Below, piece by piece: positions 47,526-57,968 of a stretch of 64,000 nt of DNA. Location of the stretch: assembly GCA_937863205.1 (NCBI GenBank), contig CALMGA010000228.1:22899-86898 (forward strand), given 5' to 3'. The position numbers were made by a program, and so were the translations under genes. The stretch comes from an uncultured Beijerinckiaceae bacterium (GTDB lineage Bacteria; Pseudomonadota; Alphaproteobacteria; Rhizobiales; Beijerinckiaceae). Each line of letters begins with the position of its first letter. Position 1 is the stretch's first letter. The notes below the pieces were generated by a model that saw only the letters and a program-made list of their open reading frames with translations, made no database searches and was not told where the DNA came from.

Positions 47526-48803
47526 TCATTCCGCCGCGATCCGCGTCACCGGCCCGAAGGCGCCGGTTTCCAGCAAATCGGCGATGTCGGCATCGGGCAG
47601 GTCGAGGACGTCGCGCAGGATCTCCGCCGTATGCTCGCCCAGCAGCGGCGAGCGCTCCACCACGACGGGGCTGTCGGACAGCTTGATGGGACTGCCAACC
47701 GTCAAGTAGGAACCGCGCTGCGGGTGCTCGACCTCCACCACGGTGCCGGTCCTCCTCAGCGACGGCTCGACGGCGAGTTCGGCCATCGACAGGATGGGAC
47801 CGCAGGGAATCTCGTGGGCGTTGAAGATGCGGGTCGCCTCCAGCTTGCTCTGGGTCTGCGTCCAAGCCTCGATCCGGGCGAAGATCGCCGGCAGGCGCGG
47901 CAGGCGCGCGGCCTGGGTGGCGTACTCGGCCGCGACCTTCCACGCCGGCTCGCCGATGATGTCGCACACCGCCGGCCACACAGGCGCCTGGACCACGACG
48001 TAGATGTAGGCGTTGGGGTCGATTTCCCAGCCCCGGCATTTCAGGATCCGGCCGGGCTGGCCGCCGCCGGAATCGTTGCCGGCGCGGGGGACCGCATCGC
48101 CGAAGGGGATGCCCTCGCCGAACTGGCTGTATTCCGCGAGCGGTCCACGGGCCAGGCGCTGCTGATCGCGCAGCTTGACCCGGCAAAGGTTGAGCACGCC
48201 ATCCTGCATCGCGCAGTCGACCTTCTGCCCGCGGCCGGTCTGCGTGCGCTGGTAAAGGGCGGTGACGATGCCAAGGGCGAGGTGGAGGCCGGTGCCGGTG
48301 TCGCCGATCTGCGCCCCGCTCACCAGCGGCACGCCCTCGCGGAACCCGGTCGTCGAAGCGGCCCCGCCGACGCACTGCGCGACGTTCTCGTACACCTTGC
48401 AGTCCTCGAAGGGACCCGGGCCGAAGCCCTTCACGGAGGCGACGATCATGCGGCCGTTCAACGACTGGATCTTCTCCCAGGTCAACCCCATCCGGGCCAG
48501 CGCGCCCGGCGCGAAGTTCTCGACCATCACGTCGCAGGCGGCGATCAGGCGCTCAAGAACGGCCATTCCGTCCGGCTGCTTGGCATCGATGGTGATGGAC
48601 CGCTTGTTGTGGTTGAGCATCGTGAAGTACAAGCTGTCGACGTCGGGAATGTCGCGCAGCTGCGTGCGCGTGATGTCGCCGACGCCCGGACGCTCGACCT
48701 TGATCACGTCGGCGCCGAACCAGGCCAGCAGCTGGGTGCAGGTCGGTCCGGACTGGACGTGGGTGAAATCAAGGATTCTTACGCCGGCGAGCGCCTTGCT
48801 CAT
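47526..48803 (-). CDS. Second formyl-CoA transferase paralogue (CaiB/BaiF family)
   Basis: A 425-residue class III CoA-transferase clearly related to frc ([38 protein letters not shown], catalytic Asp in [15 protein letters not shown]). Differences are informative: the glycine loop reads [10 protein letters not shown] (Ser replacing the first Gly of the GGGG run), and several substrate-proximal blocks diverge. It may use another CoA donor (such as acetyl- or succinyl-CoA) with oxalate. It lies directly after oxc (82 bp), ahead of the PAS gene. Confidence 0.85.
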   Translation of the reverse strand: MSKALAGVRILDFTHVQSGPTCTQLLAWFGADVIKVERPGVGDITRTQLRDIPDVDSLYFTMLNHNKRSITIDAKQPDGMAVLERLIAACDVMVENFAPGALARMGLTWEKIQSLNGRMIVASVKGFGPGPFEDCKVYENVAQCVGGAASTTGFREGVPLVSGAQIGDTGTGLHLALGIVTALYQRTQTGRGQKVDCAMQDGVLNLCRVKLRDQQRLARGPLAEYSQFGEGIPFGDAVPRAGNDSGGGQPGRILKCRGWEIDPNAYIYVVVQAPVWPAVCDIIGEPAWKVAAEYATQAARLPRLPAIFARIEAWTQTQSKLEATRIFNAHEIPCGPILSMAELAVEPSLRRTGTVVEVEHPQRGSYLTVGSPIKLSDSPVVVERSPLLGEHTAEILRDVLDLPDADIADLLETGAFGPVTRIAAE

Positions 48804-48885
48804 CTCATCGATCCCGATCGTTCAGGCTCCTCCGCGTGGCGGAACCCGGTCGATGCCTGCTTACACCGGAACGCACCGGCCTCCC

Positions 48886-50634
48886 TCACTTCTTCTTGGG
48901 AAGCGAGCTCATCGGGTTGAGGCTGCCGATGTTGCCGCTCTCGGTGCCGGCGGCGGGATCGATCACCGCGTTGATGATCGTCGGCTTGCCCGTATCCATC
49001 GCCTCGTTGACGGCGCGGCGAAGCTCGTCGGGGGTGGTGACGTGGTAGCCAACGCCGCCGAAGGCTTCCATCATCTTGTCGTAGCGCGCGCCCTTGACGA
49101 AAACGGTCGGCGCGACGTCGGCGCCCCCGGTCGGGTTGGTATCGGTGCCGCGATAGATGCCGTCGTTGTTGAACACCACGATGCACACAGGCAGGTTGTA
49201 CCGGCAGATCGTTTCCACTTCCATGCCGGAAAAGCCGAAGGCGCTGTCGCCCTCGACGGCGAGCACGGGATGGCCGGTTTCCACCGCCGCCGCGACGGCA
49301 TAGCCCATGCCGATGCCCATGATGCCCCAGGTGCCGACGTCGAGGCGCTTGCGCGGCTTGTGCATGTCGATGATGCCGCGGGCGAGGTCGAGCGTATTGG
49401 CGCCCTCGTTGACCAGGATGGCATCGGGGCGCTCGGCGATCACGGTCTTCAAGGCGCCAAGCGCGCCGTGGAAGTTCATCGGCGTCGAGTTCTGCATCAG
49501 CTTGGGCGCCATCTTGGCGATGTTGGCCTCCTTGCGCGCCTTCAGCATGCCGAGCCAGTCGGACGGCGGGGCCGCCCAGCCCTCGCCCATCTCCTTCAGC
49601 ATGGCCGCGAGGCAGGAGCCGACGTCGCCGACGACCGGGGCGACGATCTCGACGTTCGAGTCCATCTCGCGCGGCTCGATGTCGATCTGGATGAACTTCG
49701 TCGATCCCGGCTCACCCCAGGTCTTGCCCTTGCCGTGCGACAGCAGCCAGTTGAGGCGGGCGCCGACCAGCAACACCACGTCGGAGTCCTTGAGCGCGGT
49801 CGAGCGCGCGGCGCCGGCCGACTGCGGGTGGGTGTCGGGCAGCAGGCCCTTGGCCATGCTCATGGGCACGTAGGGTATGCCGGAGGTTTCGACGAACGAG
49901 CGCACGATCGTATCGGCCTGGGCGTAGGCGGCGCCCTTGCCCAGGATGATGAGCGGACGCTTGGCTGATTTCAGCACGTCGACGGCACGCTTGATCGCGG
50001 TCGGCGCGGGGATCGACTGCGGCGCGGCGTCGATCACCTTGACCAACGACCTCTTGCCGGCGTCGGCGTCCATCACCTGTGACAGCAGCTTGGCCGGCAG
50101 GTCGAGGTACACGCCACCCGGTCGGCCGGACACGGCGGCGCGGATCGCGCGGGCCACGCCGATGCCGATGTCGGCGGCGTGAAGCACCCGGAAGGCCGCC
50201 TTGCACAGGGGCTTGGCGATGGCGAGCTGATCCATCTCCTCGTAGTCGCCCTGCTGCAGATCGACGATCTCGCGCTCCGACGAGCCGGAGATGAGGATCA
50301 TCGGGAAGCAGTTGGTGGTGGCGTTGGCCAGCGCGGTCAATCCGTTGAGGAAGCCGGGCGCCGAAACGGTGAGGCAGATGCCGGGCTTTTGCGTGAGGAA
50401 GCCGGCGATTGCGGCGGCGTTGCCGGCGTTCTGCTCGTGGCGGAAGGAGATGACGCGCATGCCCTGCGCCTGGGCGAGGCGGCCGAGGTCGGTGATGGGA
50501 ATGCCGGGAACGCCGTAGATCGTATGGATGTCATTGAGCTTCAGCGCGTCGATGACGAGATGAAAGCCGTCGGTCAATTCCGCCATTTCGGTGGCGGCCG
50601 CCCCGCTGTCCTTGATCTGCGCCAATGCGGACAT
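48886..50634 (-). CDS. oxc: Oxalyl-CoA decarboxylase
   Basis: ThDP-dependent enzyme converting oxalyl-CoA to formyl-CoA and CO2; 582 residues from ATG 50634. The catalytic Glu lies in [17 protein letters not shown]; the ThDP-Mg motif is [20 protein letters not shown] (G-D-S ... N at the end of the block in VVFNNDG); the ADP-regulatory middle domain is present ([26 protein letters not shown]). An operator-like palindrome lies 132 bp upstream. First gene of a probable oxc-frc2-PAS-frc operon. Confidence 0.96.
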   Translation of the reverse strand: MSALAQIKDSGAAATEMAELTDGFHLVIDALKLNDIHTIYGVPGIPITDLGRLAQAQGMRVISFRHEQNAGNAAAIAGFLTQKPGICLTVSAPGFLNGLTALANATTNCFPMILISGSSEREIVDLQQGDYEEMDQLAIAKPLCKAAFRVLHAADIGIGVARAIRAAVSGRPGGVYLDLPAKLLSQVMDADAGKRSLVKVIDAAPQSIPAPTAIKRAVDVLKSAKRPLIILGKGAAYAQADTIVRSFVETSGIPYVPMSMAKGLLPDTHPQSAGAARSTALKDSDVVLLVGARLNWLLSHGKGKTWGEPGSTKFIQIDIEPREMDSNVEIVAPVVGDVGSCLAAMLKEMGEGWAAPPSDWLGMLKARKEANIAKMAPKLMQNSTPMNFHGALGALKTVIAERPDAILVNEGANTLDLARGIIDMHKPRKRLDVGTWGIMGIGMGYAVAAAVETGHPVLAVEGDSAFGFSGMEVETICRYNLPVCIVVFNNDGIYRGTDTNPTGGADVAPTVFVKGARYDKMMEAFGGVGYHVTTPDELRRAVNEAMDTGKPTIINAVIDPAAGTESGNIGSLNPMSSLPKKK

Positions 50635-50765
50635 GCCGTCTTCCTGTGTGTTGCGTTGCATTTGGATGAGCCGCCGCGCTCGACGGCGAACTTCCGTCTT
50701 CCGGACCCGGTCGCTTCGGGTCCCGCCGCAGCCGGCCGGTTCCCGTCCTAAGTGATGCCGCAAGC

Positions 50766-50779
50766 TCTGGTATACCAGA
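50766..50779. promoter_or_regulatory. Operator palindrome upstream of oxc
   Basis: Perfect 14-bp palindrome TCTGGTATACCAGA, followed by a further ATACCA half-site. The identical sequence occurs before oxlT. GntR/FCD regulators bind palindromes with this TGGTATACCA core, so the nearby GntR protein is the likely binder. Confidence 0.75.
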
Positions 50780-50838
50780 TACCAAAAGTCGACTCTGCCG
50801 TTCGATGGATAAGGTGACGAAAGGGCGTTCTCGCACCC

Positions 50839-50867
50839 GCGTCGCCGGGGCAAGGCGCCGGCGACGC
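50839..50867 (-). terminator. Hairpin after oxlT
   Basis: Perfect 10-bp inverted repeat (GCGTCGCCGG / CCGGCGACGC) with a 9-base loop, 8 bp beyond the oxlT stop. It separates oxlT from the oxc unit. Confidence 0.6.
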
Positions 50868-50874
50868 CCGTCGG

Positions 50875-52170
50875 TCAGGCGGTATGAGGCTTGGTCGACA
50901 CGGTGATCGGTTTCTCGACCTTGGCTTCGCCGCCGTCGATGTACCTGAGGCGCAACGGCTTCAGAACGAAGAAGGCGAGACCGGCCGCCGTCAGGTTGAA
51001 TAGGATCGAGACGGAGAACACCGCGTTCCAGCCGTAGGTCGCCGCGACTTCGCTCGCGACCGGCACCAGAAAGGCGGCGGTGCCCTTGGCGGTGTAGAGC
51101 AGGCCGTTGTTGGTGGTCGCGAACTCCGGCCCGAAGGTGTCGCCCGAGGTGGCGGGGAACAGGCTGTAGATTTCCCCGAAGACGCCGAAGAACACGGCGG
51201 TTGCGAGAACGAAGACGATCGGGTTGGTGCCGAACGTGATCAGGGTGGCGATCGCGATCGCCGCGGTGGTGAAGGCGATCATCATCGTGTTTTCCCGCCC
51301 GATCCGGTCGGAAATGTAGCCGAAGACCGGCCGGCCGAAACCGTCGAAGACGCGGTCCAGCGAGATCGCCATGGTCAGCGCGGCCATCTGCAGGCCAAGG
51401 AGATTGACCGGCACGCTGGCGACCTTGAAATCCTTGGCAACGGGAGCGATCTGCGCCGCCGCCATCAGGCCGCCCGCGGCAACCATCACGAACATCACGT
51501 ACATCAGCCAGAACACCGGCGTGCGCAGCATCTCGGCCGGCGTCCGGCTCACGGTGGAGCGCGGGAGGTTCAGGCGCTTGCGCGAGGGTGGGATCATCCG
51601 GGTCGGCTTGCGCAGGAACAGCGAGGCCAGCAGCACCAGCGCCCCCTGTCCGATGCCGAAGAACAGGAAAGCCTGGCTGTAGCCGCTCGATGCGATCATC
51701 TTGGCGATGGGCACCACGGTGACGGCGGCACCGGCGCCGAAGCCGGCAGCCGTCGCGCCGGCGGCCAGTCCGCGCTGGTTGGGAAACCACTTCAGCGCAT
51801 TGCCCACGCAGGTTCCGTACACGCAGCCCGCGCCGACACCGCCCACGACCGCGGCGGCATAGAGCACGAACAGCGACGTCGCGACCGAATTGAGCACCCA
51901 GGCGGTGCCGATGAGAACGCCGCCGAGCATGACGACGACGCGCGGACCGTATCGGTCGACGAACCAGGCCTCGACCGGCACCAGCCAGGTTTCCGTCACG
52001 ACAAACAAGGTGAAGGCCAGCTGGATGGCCGGGCGACCCCAGTGGAACTTGGCGTCGATCGGATCGACGAACAGCGTCCATCCGTATTGCAGGTTGGCGA
52101 TCATCGCCATGCAGAAGACGCCCAGCGCCAGCTGCACCCATTTCGCCGAAGACTTGTCGGAATCTTCCAT
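50875..52170 (-). CDS. oxlT: Oxalate/formate antiporter (OxlT family MFS)
   Basis: A 431-residue major-facilitator protein with 12 TM helices that exchanges external oxalate for internal formate. The family signature is present: an N-terminal W-x-L-F-x-x-P region (QYGWTLFVDPIDAKFHWG), GGVGAGCVYGTCVGNALKWF, and the TM11 Lys essential in OxlT (GLLYTAKGTAAFLVPVAS). An operator palindrome is 65 bp upstream of its ATG and a hairpin follows the stop, so it appears to be a separate unit from oxc. Confidence 0.93.
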   Translation of the reverse strand: MEDSDKSSAKWVQLALGVFCMAMIANLQYGWTLFVDPIDAKFHWGRPAIQLAFTLFVVTETWLVPVEAWFVDRYGPRVVVMLGGVLIGTAWVLNSVATSLFVLYAAAVVGGVGAGCVYGTCVGNALKWFPNQRGLAAGATAAGFGAGAAVTVVPIAKMIASSGYSQAFLFFGIGQGALVLLASLFLRKPTRMIPPSRKRLNLPRSTVSRTPAEMLRTPVFWLMYVMFVMVAAGGLMAAAQIAPVAKDFKVASVPVNLLGLQMAALTMAISLDRVFDGFGRPVFGYISDRIGRENTMMIAFTTAAIAIATLITFGTNPIVFVLATAVFFGVFGEIYSLFPATSGDTFGPEFATTNNGLLYTAKGTAAFLVPVASEVAATYGWNAVFSVSILFNLTAAGLAFFVLKPLRLRYIDGGEAKVEKPITVSTKPHTA

Positions 52171-52234
52171 CGCGGGTCGTTCCTCTCCTCAGGAGGCGCC
52201 GGTCTTGCGGGTGCCGGGAGGCCTTGCTGAGCAC

Positions 52235-52250
52235 CTCTGGTATACCAGAG
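52235..52250. promoter_or_regulatory. Operator palindrome upstream of oxlT
   Basis: Perfect 16-bp palindrome CTCTGGTATACCAGAG; its inner 14 bp are identical to the site before oxc. Position fits overlap with the oxlT promoter. Confidence 0.75.
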
Positions 52251-52387
52251 ATGCTTGGCTTGCCCATCGGTCCGATAACGCGATCTCCTCCCGCTTTGGA
52301 TAGAGCCGAGGCCAGCCGTCGCGTGAGCGGCAAGCGAGGCATCCGCCGCAACGCGATGCGCGCGGACGCCTCGGCCGAACCGCGGCG

Positions 52388-55300
52388 TCACGCCGCAGCG
52401 GTGGTCGACCCGGCGCAGGAGGCGACCGCCCGCCGGGCTTGCGCGAGTGACCTTTCCACATCGTCCAAAGCCGCCGCGACCGGAGCCCCCGTCGAGCAGG
52501 CGCGTTCCAGCTCCCGCAGGGCGCAGGCGAGACCGGGCAGACCCACGGTGCCGGCTGCCGCGAGCAGGCCATGGGCGCGCGCGGCGCAAGCCTCGCGATC
52601 CGCGATCGCGAGGATGGCGGCGACCTGTTCCAGCGTTTCGGCCAGGATCCTGCGGATCGACGCCTGCCCGATGATCGCTTCGAGATCGTGAAACGTCTTG
52701 ACATCCAGCGCGGAACGGAGGGCCGCAACGGCCCCGCGGCCCGCCTCACGATCCGGTCCGCCCCGCCGCGCGACGCTCGCCAGCAGGTCTTCCCTGCGGA
52801 ACGGCTTGCCGACATGGTCGTCCATCCCCGCCGCCCGCAGCGCCGCCACCTGCACGGGGAGCACGTTGGCCGTCATCGCGATGATGGGCACGCGGCTGGC
52901 CGGATCCTTCAGGAGGCGGATCTGCTTCGTCGCCTCAATGCCGTCCATCACCGGCATCTGCACGTCCATGAGCACGACGTCGAAGGTTTGCGCGAGGACG
53001 GCGGTGATCGCCGCCGCGCCGTTGTCGACGCTCACCACGAGGTGACCGGCCGATTCGAGCACCGCGCGCGCCAGATCTCGGTTGAGCGGCTGGTCCTCCA
53101 CCAGGAGCACGGCCATCGCGCGATCCGTCGGCACCTCGATCCGTCCGCCCGCCGCCACTGCGCCCGATGCCGCGACGGGCAGCGCCACGTCGAACCAGAA
53201 GGCGGAGCCGCGGCCGACCTCGCTGCTGACGCCGACGGCGCCACCCATCGCCTCGACGAGGCGCCGGCAGATGGCCAGCCCCAGGCCGGTTCCGCCGAAC
53301 TCGCGGCTGATCGATCCATCAACCTGCGAGAAGCGCTGAAACAGCCGGTCGATCTTTTCCCCGGGAATGCCGATCCCCGTATCGGCGACGCCGAATCTCA
53401 GGCGGACCGTTCCAGCGTCGCGCCGCAGCGAGCGGATCGACAAGGTCACGGCACCGGCCGGTGTGAACTTGATGGCGTTGTTGAGGAGGTTGAGGAGGAT
53501 CTGGCGCAGCCTGTCGTGGTCGCCAAGCAGCGAGGCGGGCACGTCGGGACCGAGATCCACGATGAGGTCGAGGCCCTTGGCCTGCGCCGATCCGCGCACG
53601 ATCGACGTGGCATTGTCGACCAACGCTCCAGGATGGAAGGGGCGCGACACGAGATCGATCTCGCCGGCCTCGATCTTGGAGAAGTCCAGGATGTCGTCGA
53701 CCACGGTGCGCAGCGCCGAGCCGGCGTTCTGGATGCGCTCAAGGCTGACCCGCCGGTCGCCGGTCAGACCGGTGTCGGCCAGCAGCAGGTCGGCATAGCC
53801 GAGCACGGCGTTGAGCGGCGTGCGGATCTCGTGACTCATCGCGGCGAGGAAGTCGGTCTTCGCCTGGCTCGCCTGCTCGGCCGCCTCCTTGGCCCGCTGC
53901 AGGGCCTGCGCCTGGGCTTGCCGTTCCGACACGTCGCGGAAGGTCGCGATGATGGAGGGTTCGTCGGCGCTGGCCGTCGCGAAGCGCCGAATGATCGCCT
54001 CGACCCAGATCCATGCGCCGCCCTTGTGGCCAACCCTGCAGATGACGGATGTGGCGGCATCGTCGCCCAGCGTCGCCTCGGCAAGGAGGTCGCGGTCGTC
54101 GGGGTGGACCCACCGCTGCGACAACATCTCGCCGGCCAACTCCTCGGGTCCGTAACCGAACAAGCGTCGCGAGGCGGGTGAGATGTAGGTGCGGGTGCCG
54201 TCCTGCTTGCCGAGGACGATCAACTCGCTGGTGTTCTCCGCCAGCAGGCGGAACCTCGTCTCGCTGGCCCGCACGGCCGCCTCGGCCTTGAGACGCTCGG
54301 TGACGTCGCGCAGCGAGCAGACGATCGCGATCGGCGTGCCGGACCCGTCGCGCGCCAGGCTCACCCGCCCCTCCACCCACACCCAGTGCCCCAGCTTATG
54401 GCGCACACGATAGGTCGCCGTGACCTCCTCGTCCCCGTCGCCCGACACCAGCGCTCGGGTTTGCGCGCGGACGCGGGGCGCATCCTCGGGGTGCATCGCG
54501 TCGGAGGGCACCTTGCCCAGCATCTCGGCGGGCTCGTAGCCGAGGAGACCGCGGCATCCCGGCGAAACGTACTCGCGTGAAAAGTCGTGCAGGTTCAGGC
54601 GCGTGATCATGTCGCCGGTGGATTCGGCCAGCAAACGGAAGCGCGCCTCGCTGCGCGCCACGGCGCATTCGGCCCTGCGCAGGTGCGAGACGTCGCGGAT
54701 GCTGACGACAACCCGGCCGACACGCCGATCCCCGCCGTCGGCGAAGAGCGGCACCATCACGATCTCGCAGTCGCGGCCTGCCTCGATCGAGCCTTCGTCG
54801 TGCAGCCGCAGCATCTTGCCGCTGGCGACGACCTGCTCGATGCGGCGACGGGCCTCGGCGTAGAGGGGCGCCGGCAGGACGTCGGCAAGGCGCTGTCCGC
54901 AGGCGTCTGCGGTGATGTTGCGCGACGCGCGTGCCGCGGGATTGAGGGCATCGACCAGGATCGAGCCATCGGGTGCGATCCGATGTACGCACAAGATGTC
55001 GGGCGAACTCTCGAAGATGCCGCGAAAGCCGGCCTCGGCCTCGGCGAGGGCGGCATGGCTGCTCGCGAGGGCCTGCTCCCGTGCTTGGCGCCGTTGCTGC
55101 TCGCGCATCAGCAAGGCGAGCAGAAGCACGATGACGGCCGTCACGCCGATGCCGATGGCCGCCATGCGCGCGAGTTCGCCTCGCGAGGCGGCGAGCACCT
55201 CCTCGGTCGACAGGCCGACGGCGATGACGAGGGGCAGCGCGGACACGTTGCGGTAGGTGTAGATCCTCGTTTTCCCATCGAAGGCGCTGGTCAGGTCGTG

Positions 55301-56056
55301 CGTTTGGGCGGTGGATCGCTCCAGCGCCTTGAAGATGTCCGCGCGGGCGGGATCTTCGCGCATGTTCCTGGTGTACATGCCGGCGACGGAGGGGCTTCGG
55401 GCTCGGATGTAGCCGTCGCGGCCGATCAGGGCGACGATGCCGTCGCGGCCGATGTCGAGCGCCTGGAAGTGCCGGGCGAGGTATTCGGGATCGAGCGAGA
55501 TCGAGATCACGCCGGCGAACGCGTCGTCGGGGCCGTTGAGGCGACGCACCAGCGGCAGCACCATCGCGCGCTGGATACGGCTGGGATAGGTGGTGCCGAC
55601 GAACAGGCCGGCATCGGCGTGCGACTTGAAGTGGGCAAAAGCAGGCCGATCGGCGACGTTGACCCTCTTGCCCGCCACATCCGCCCGCATGGAGAGGACG
55701 AGGTCGCCCTGCGCGTCGAAGACCGCGATCTGGTTGGCGATGGCGCGCAGGGACCCCGAGCGCTTCACCCAGCCGTCGAGGTCGAAACGCTGCGGATCCC
55801 TGGCGAAATCCGCCTGCATCAGCTGCAGCATCTGGTCGGCGCCCTCGATCAGGCGCGACACCTGCTCGGCAAGGGCGATCGACATGTTGGTCGCGTCGCG
55901 CCGCGCCTGCGCCAGGTCGCCCGCGCGTTTCTGCTGAAGGTGGTACAGCATCGGCAGCCATAGGAGGGAGGCCGCGAGGAGCGCGCACACCGGAAGAAAG
56001 AGCGGGCCCCTCCGGGCGATCGGCTGCCGAGGCAGGTGATCTGCATCGTGCTCCAT
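52388..56056 (-). CDS. Hybrid sensor histidine kinase with PAS repeats, receiver and Hpt
   Basis: A 1222-residue membrane kinase. TM1 at about 19-40, a periplasmic dCache-like domain (about 45-285), TM2 at about 290-310, three PAS domains (about 335-450, 465-585, 590-715), a HisKA domain with [20 protein letters not shown], an HATPase domain (N-box [12 protein letters not shown]-boxes [20 protein letters not shown]), a receiver (phospho-Asp in [13 protein letters not shown]) and a degenerate Hpt domain ([15 protein letters not shown]). No response regulator is adjacent. It lies 217 bp upstream of oxlT on the same strand; a role in sensing oxalate or related acids is possible only. Confidence 0.9.
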   Translation of the reverse strand: MEHDADHLPRQPIARRGPLFLPVCALLAASLLWLPMLYHLQQKRAGDLAQARRDATNMSIALAEQVSRLIEGADQMLQLMQADFARDPQRFDLDGWVKRSGSLRAIANQIAVFDAQGDLVLSMRADVAGKRVNVADRPAFAHFKSHADAGLFVGTTYPSRIQRAMVLPLVRRLNGPDDAFAGVISISLDPEYLARHFQALDIGRDGIVALIGRDGYIRARSPSVAGMYTRNMREDPARADIFKALERSTAQTHDLTSAFDGKTRIYTYRNVSALPLVIAVGLSTEEVLAASRGELARMAAIGIGVTAVIVLLLALLMREQQRRQAREQALASSHAALAEAEAGFRGIFESSPDILCVHRIAPDGSILVDALNPAARASRNITADACGQRLADVLPAPLYAEARRRIEQVVASGKMLRLHDEGSIEAGRDCEIVMVPLFADGGDRRVGRVVVSIRDVSHLRRAECAVARSEARFRLLAESTGDMITRLNLHDFSREYVSPGCRGLLGYEPAEMLGKVPSDAMHPEDAPRVRAQTRALVSGDGDEEVTATYRVRHKLGHWVWVEGRVSLARDGSGTPIAIVCSLRDVTERLKAEAAVRASETRFRLLAENTSELIVLGKQDGTRTYISPASRRLFGYGPEELAGEMLSQRWVHPDDRDLLAEATLGDDAATSVICRVGHKGGAWIWVEAIIRRFATASADEPSIIATFRDVSERQAQAQALQRAKEAAEQASQAKTDFLAAMSHEIRTPLNAVLGYADLLLADTGLTGDRRVSLERIQNAGSALRTVVDDILDFSKIEAGEIDLVSRPFHPGALVDNATSIVRGSAQAKGLDLIVDLGPDVPASLLGDHDRLRQILLNLLNNAIKFTPAGAVTLSIRSLRRDAGTVRLRFGVADTGIGIPGEKIDRLFQRFSQVDGSISREFGGTGLGLAICRRLVEAMGGAVGVSSEVGRGSAFWFDVALPVAASGAVAAGGRIEVPTDRAMAVLLVEDQPLNRDLARAVLESAGHLVVSVDNGAAAITAVLAQTFDVVLMDVQMPVMDGIEATKQIRLLKDPASRVPIIAMTANVLPVQVAALRAAGMDDHVGKPFRREDLLASVARRGGPDREAGRGAVAALRSALDVKTFHDLEAIIGQASIRRILAETLEQVAAILAIADREACAARAHGLLAAAGTVGLPGLACALRELERACSTGAPVAAALDDVERSLAQARRAVASCAGSTTAAA

Positions 56057-56198
56057 GGGCGATCAATCCTCGACGGTCGTGCGCCGGTCCATTGCGCCAG
56101 ATTGCTCGAAGGCTAGCGCCATCGGTCTAAGCTTTAGCTAACGGGATCTGCCTGCGGCGATCAGGACTCACGGGGCCGCCCCGAGACCGCGCCGGCCT

Positions 56199-57356
56199 TC
56201 ACGCGTCAAGGGCGGCGTAGACCAGGGCGCGGGTGAGCGAACGATAGTGCAGGCGCTGAGAGGGCGAGGAGGTTTGCATCATCAGGATGACAAAGAAGGC
56301 GTGGGCGGGATCGACCCAGAAGTAGGTTCCGCCGACGCCGCTCCAGAACCAGTCGCCGGGCGAGCCGGCAAACGGGGCTTCTCCCCACGCGCGACGCACG
56401 GCGACGCCGAGCCCGAAGCCGTAGCCCGGCCCCGGCGGGTAGTACGGTGCGCGGGCGATCGGGCCGAGATGGTCCGAGGTCATCAGTCGGACCGTCGCCG
56501 GCGACAGGACGGGGTCGTCCCCTGCAAGACCCGGCCGAGCGGCGCAGAGCAGCGCGCGGAGGAAACGGGCGTAATCGGCCGTTGTGGACACCAACCCGCC
56601 GTTGCCGCGCTGCCCCAGCCGCCGCTGGCAGGGATCGCCGAACACCGGCCGCTGGTTCGGCGCCTGCGGCAAGGGCTCGGCGACGCGCCCCGCGTCGCGG
56701 TCGGGCAGGCGGAACGCGCTGTCGACCATGCCGAGCGGGGCGAAAAGCGTGTCGGCGAGCACGCTCTGGAGGTCGCCGCCGCCCGCCACTTCCAGCACGC
56801 GGCCGAGCACGTCGGTGGCGTGGGAATAGTGCCACGTCGTGCCGGGCTGATAGGCGAGGGGCAGGCCGGCGAGGCGCTCGGCGAAATCGGCGTTGGCGAG
56901 GTCCTCGCGCAACAGGCCGTCGTCGGCGAAGAGGCGCTGCAGCCGACCCTCGCCAAGATAGCCGTAGCCGAGGCCCGCCGTGTGGCGCAGCAGGTCGTGG
57001 ATCGTCGGCGCGCGCGTCGCGGGCACCGTGCCGCCGTTTTCGCCGAGAACGCGCAGCTCGGCGAAGGCGGGGATGAACTCCGCCACCTCCTGGTCGAGCC
57101 GCAGCGCGCCGCGTTCCATCAGCACCAGCGCGGCGGCGGAGACCAGCGTCTTGGTCATCGAGAAGATGCGCCAGACCGCGTCGGGGCGCAGCGGCTCGCC
57201 CGACGCGACATCCCGGACGCCGACCGTGGCGCGCCAGATCTCGGCCTCGGCTCCGCCGATGCAAACGTCGGCACCGGCGATGGCGCCCGCCGCGACATCG
57301 GCTGCCAGATGTCGCCGTAAACGATCGAGGCGCGACGGAGCGAAACGCGGGTTCAC
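56199..57356 (-). CDS. Beta-lactamase-family serine hydrolase
   Basis: A penicillin-binding-protein-like hydrolase of 385 residues using GTG 57356; the frame extends to ATG 57470 but the extra part is basic and not family-like. Catalytic S-x-x-K is RIFSMTKTLVSA; the Tyr motif is TWHYSHATDVLG; WSGVGGTYFWVDP supplies the late motif. Family members include esterases (EstB type), D-aminopeptidases and class C beta-lactamase relatives. No signal peptide is seen, so it is probably a cytoplasmic esterase. Confidence 0.85.
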   Translation of the reverse strand: MNPRFAPSRLDRLRRHLAADVAAGAIAGADVCIGGAEAEIWRATVGVRDVASGEPLRPDAVWRIFSMTKTLVSAAALVLMERGALRLDQEVAEFIPAFAELRVLGENGGTVPATRAPTIHDLLRHTAGLGYGYLGEGRLQRLFADDGLLREDLANADFAERLAGLPLAYQPGTTWHYSHATDVLGRVLEVAGGGDLQSVLADTLFAPLGMVDSAFRLPDRDAGRVAEPLPQAPNQRPVFGDPCQRRLGQRGNGGLVSTTADYARFLRALLCAARPGLAGDDPVLSPATVRLMTSDHLGPIARAPYYPPGPGYGFGLGVAVRRAWGEAPFAGSPGDWFWSGVGGTYFWVDPAHAFFVILMMQTSSPSQRLHYRSLTRALVYAALDA

Positions 57357-57509
57357 GCGAGGACCCAAGGATTTGCCATATGGAACCGGATCAAGGAGCC
57401 GCCTTGGTTGAAGCGACGCGCGGTCGCATCCTGCCTTTCCGATCGAGCGTGGTCCAGGCTCGATGCGCACGGCCGAACTTCGGCGAGCCGGCGCGAGGGT
57501 GGAAGGATC

Positions 57510-57674
57510 ATGGGAGCTGACTTCGGCGAGATCGTTGCGAGAGGGCGACGCACCTGGTGCGAGGGCGGCGACCGGACCCGCGTCCTTGCCGTCCCGGCGG
57601 AGCGGAAGTCGGCGATCATCGATGCCATTCGCCGCGTGAGGGACGTCAGGGCGATCGACCTTGCAGGCGCCTAA
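57510..57674 (+). CDS. Small hypothetical protein
   Basis: A 54-residue soluble protein (MGADFGEIVARGRRTWCEGG, then RVLAVPAERKSAIIDAIRRV). It has a GGAAGGA ribosome site 3 bp before the ATG and GC3-biased codons, so it is probably real. The last codon and stop lie at the edge of repeat B2, which may have replaced the original 3' end. No motif was recognised. Confidence 0.55.
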   Translation: MGADFGEIVARGRRTWCEGGDRTRVLAVPAERKSAIIDAIRRVRDVRAIDLAGA

Positions 57675-57777
57675 GCAGGTTCGCGTTGGCAGGCCGACGC
57701 TTCACCCGCTTAGCTATTTGAGAGGCCGCAGGTTTTGATCGCAAAACCGCGGGGCACTTTTGCGAAACCTGCTTAGG
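57670..57777 (+). repeat. Dispersed palindromic repeat, family B, copy 2
   Basis: Complete copy of 108 bp with terminal inverted repeats: CCTAAGCAGGTTCGC at the left end and GCGAAACCTGCTTAGG at the right end, pairing over 14-15 bp with one bulge. The interior holds GCAGGTTTTGATCGC and AAAACCGCGGGGCACTT. The element could form a long hairpin. No ORF is inside. It matches 44097-44185. Confidence 0.8.
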
Positions 57778-57968
57778 CGACCTGCGCGTCGAGCGTGCGT
57801 TGGGGTGCAAGGCATGAAGCGGCGCAACCGCTTTACGAGCTGCTGGAAAGGCTTGCCTCAAGGCTTGATCGCACATCATGAAGGCGATTGCGGCATCGTC
57901 GGGCGCCATCGCCTTGCCAGCCTTGCCCACTGCACGTATTTTCGCCGCCTCATAAGCGGGATCGCGCG

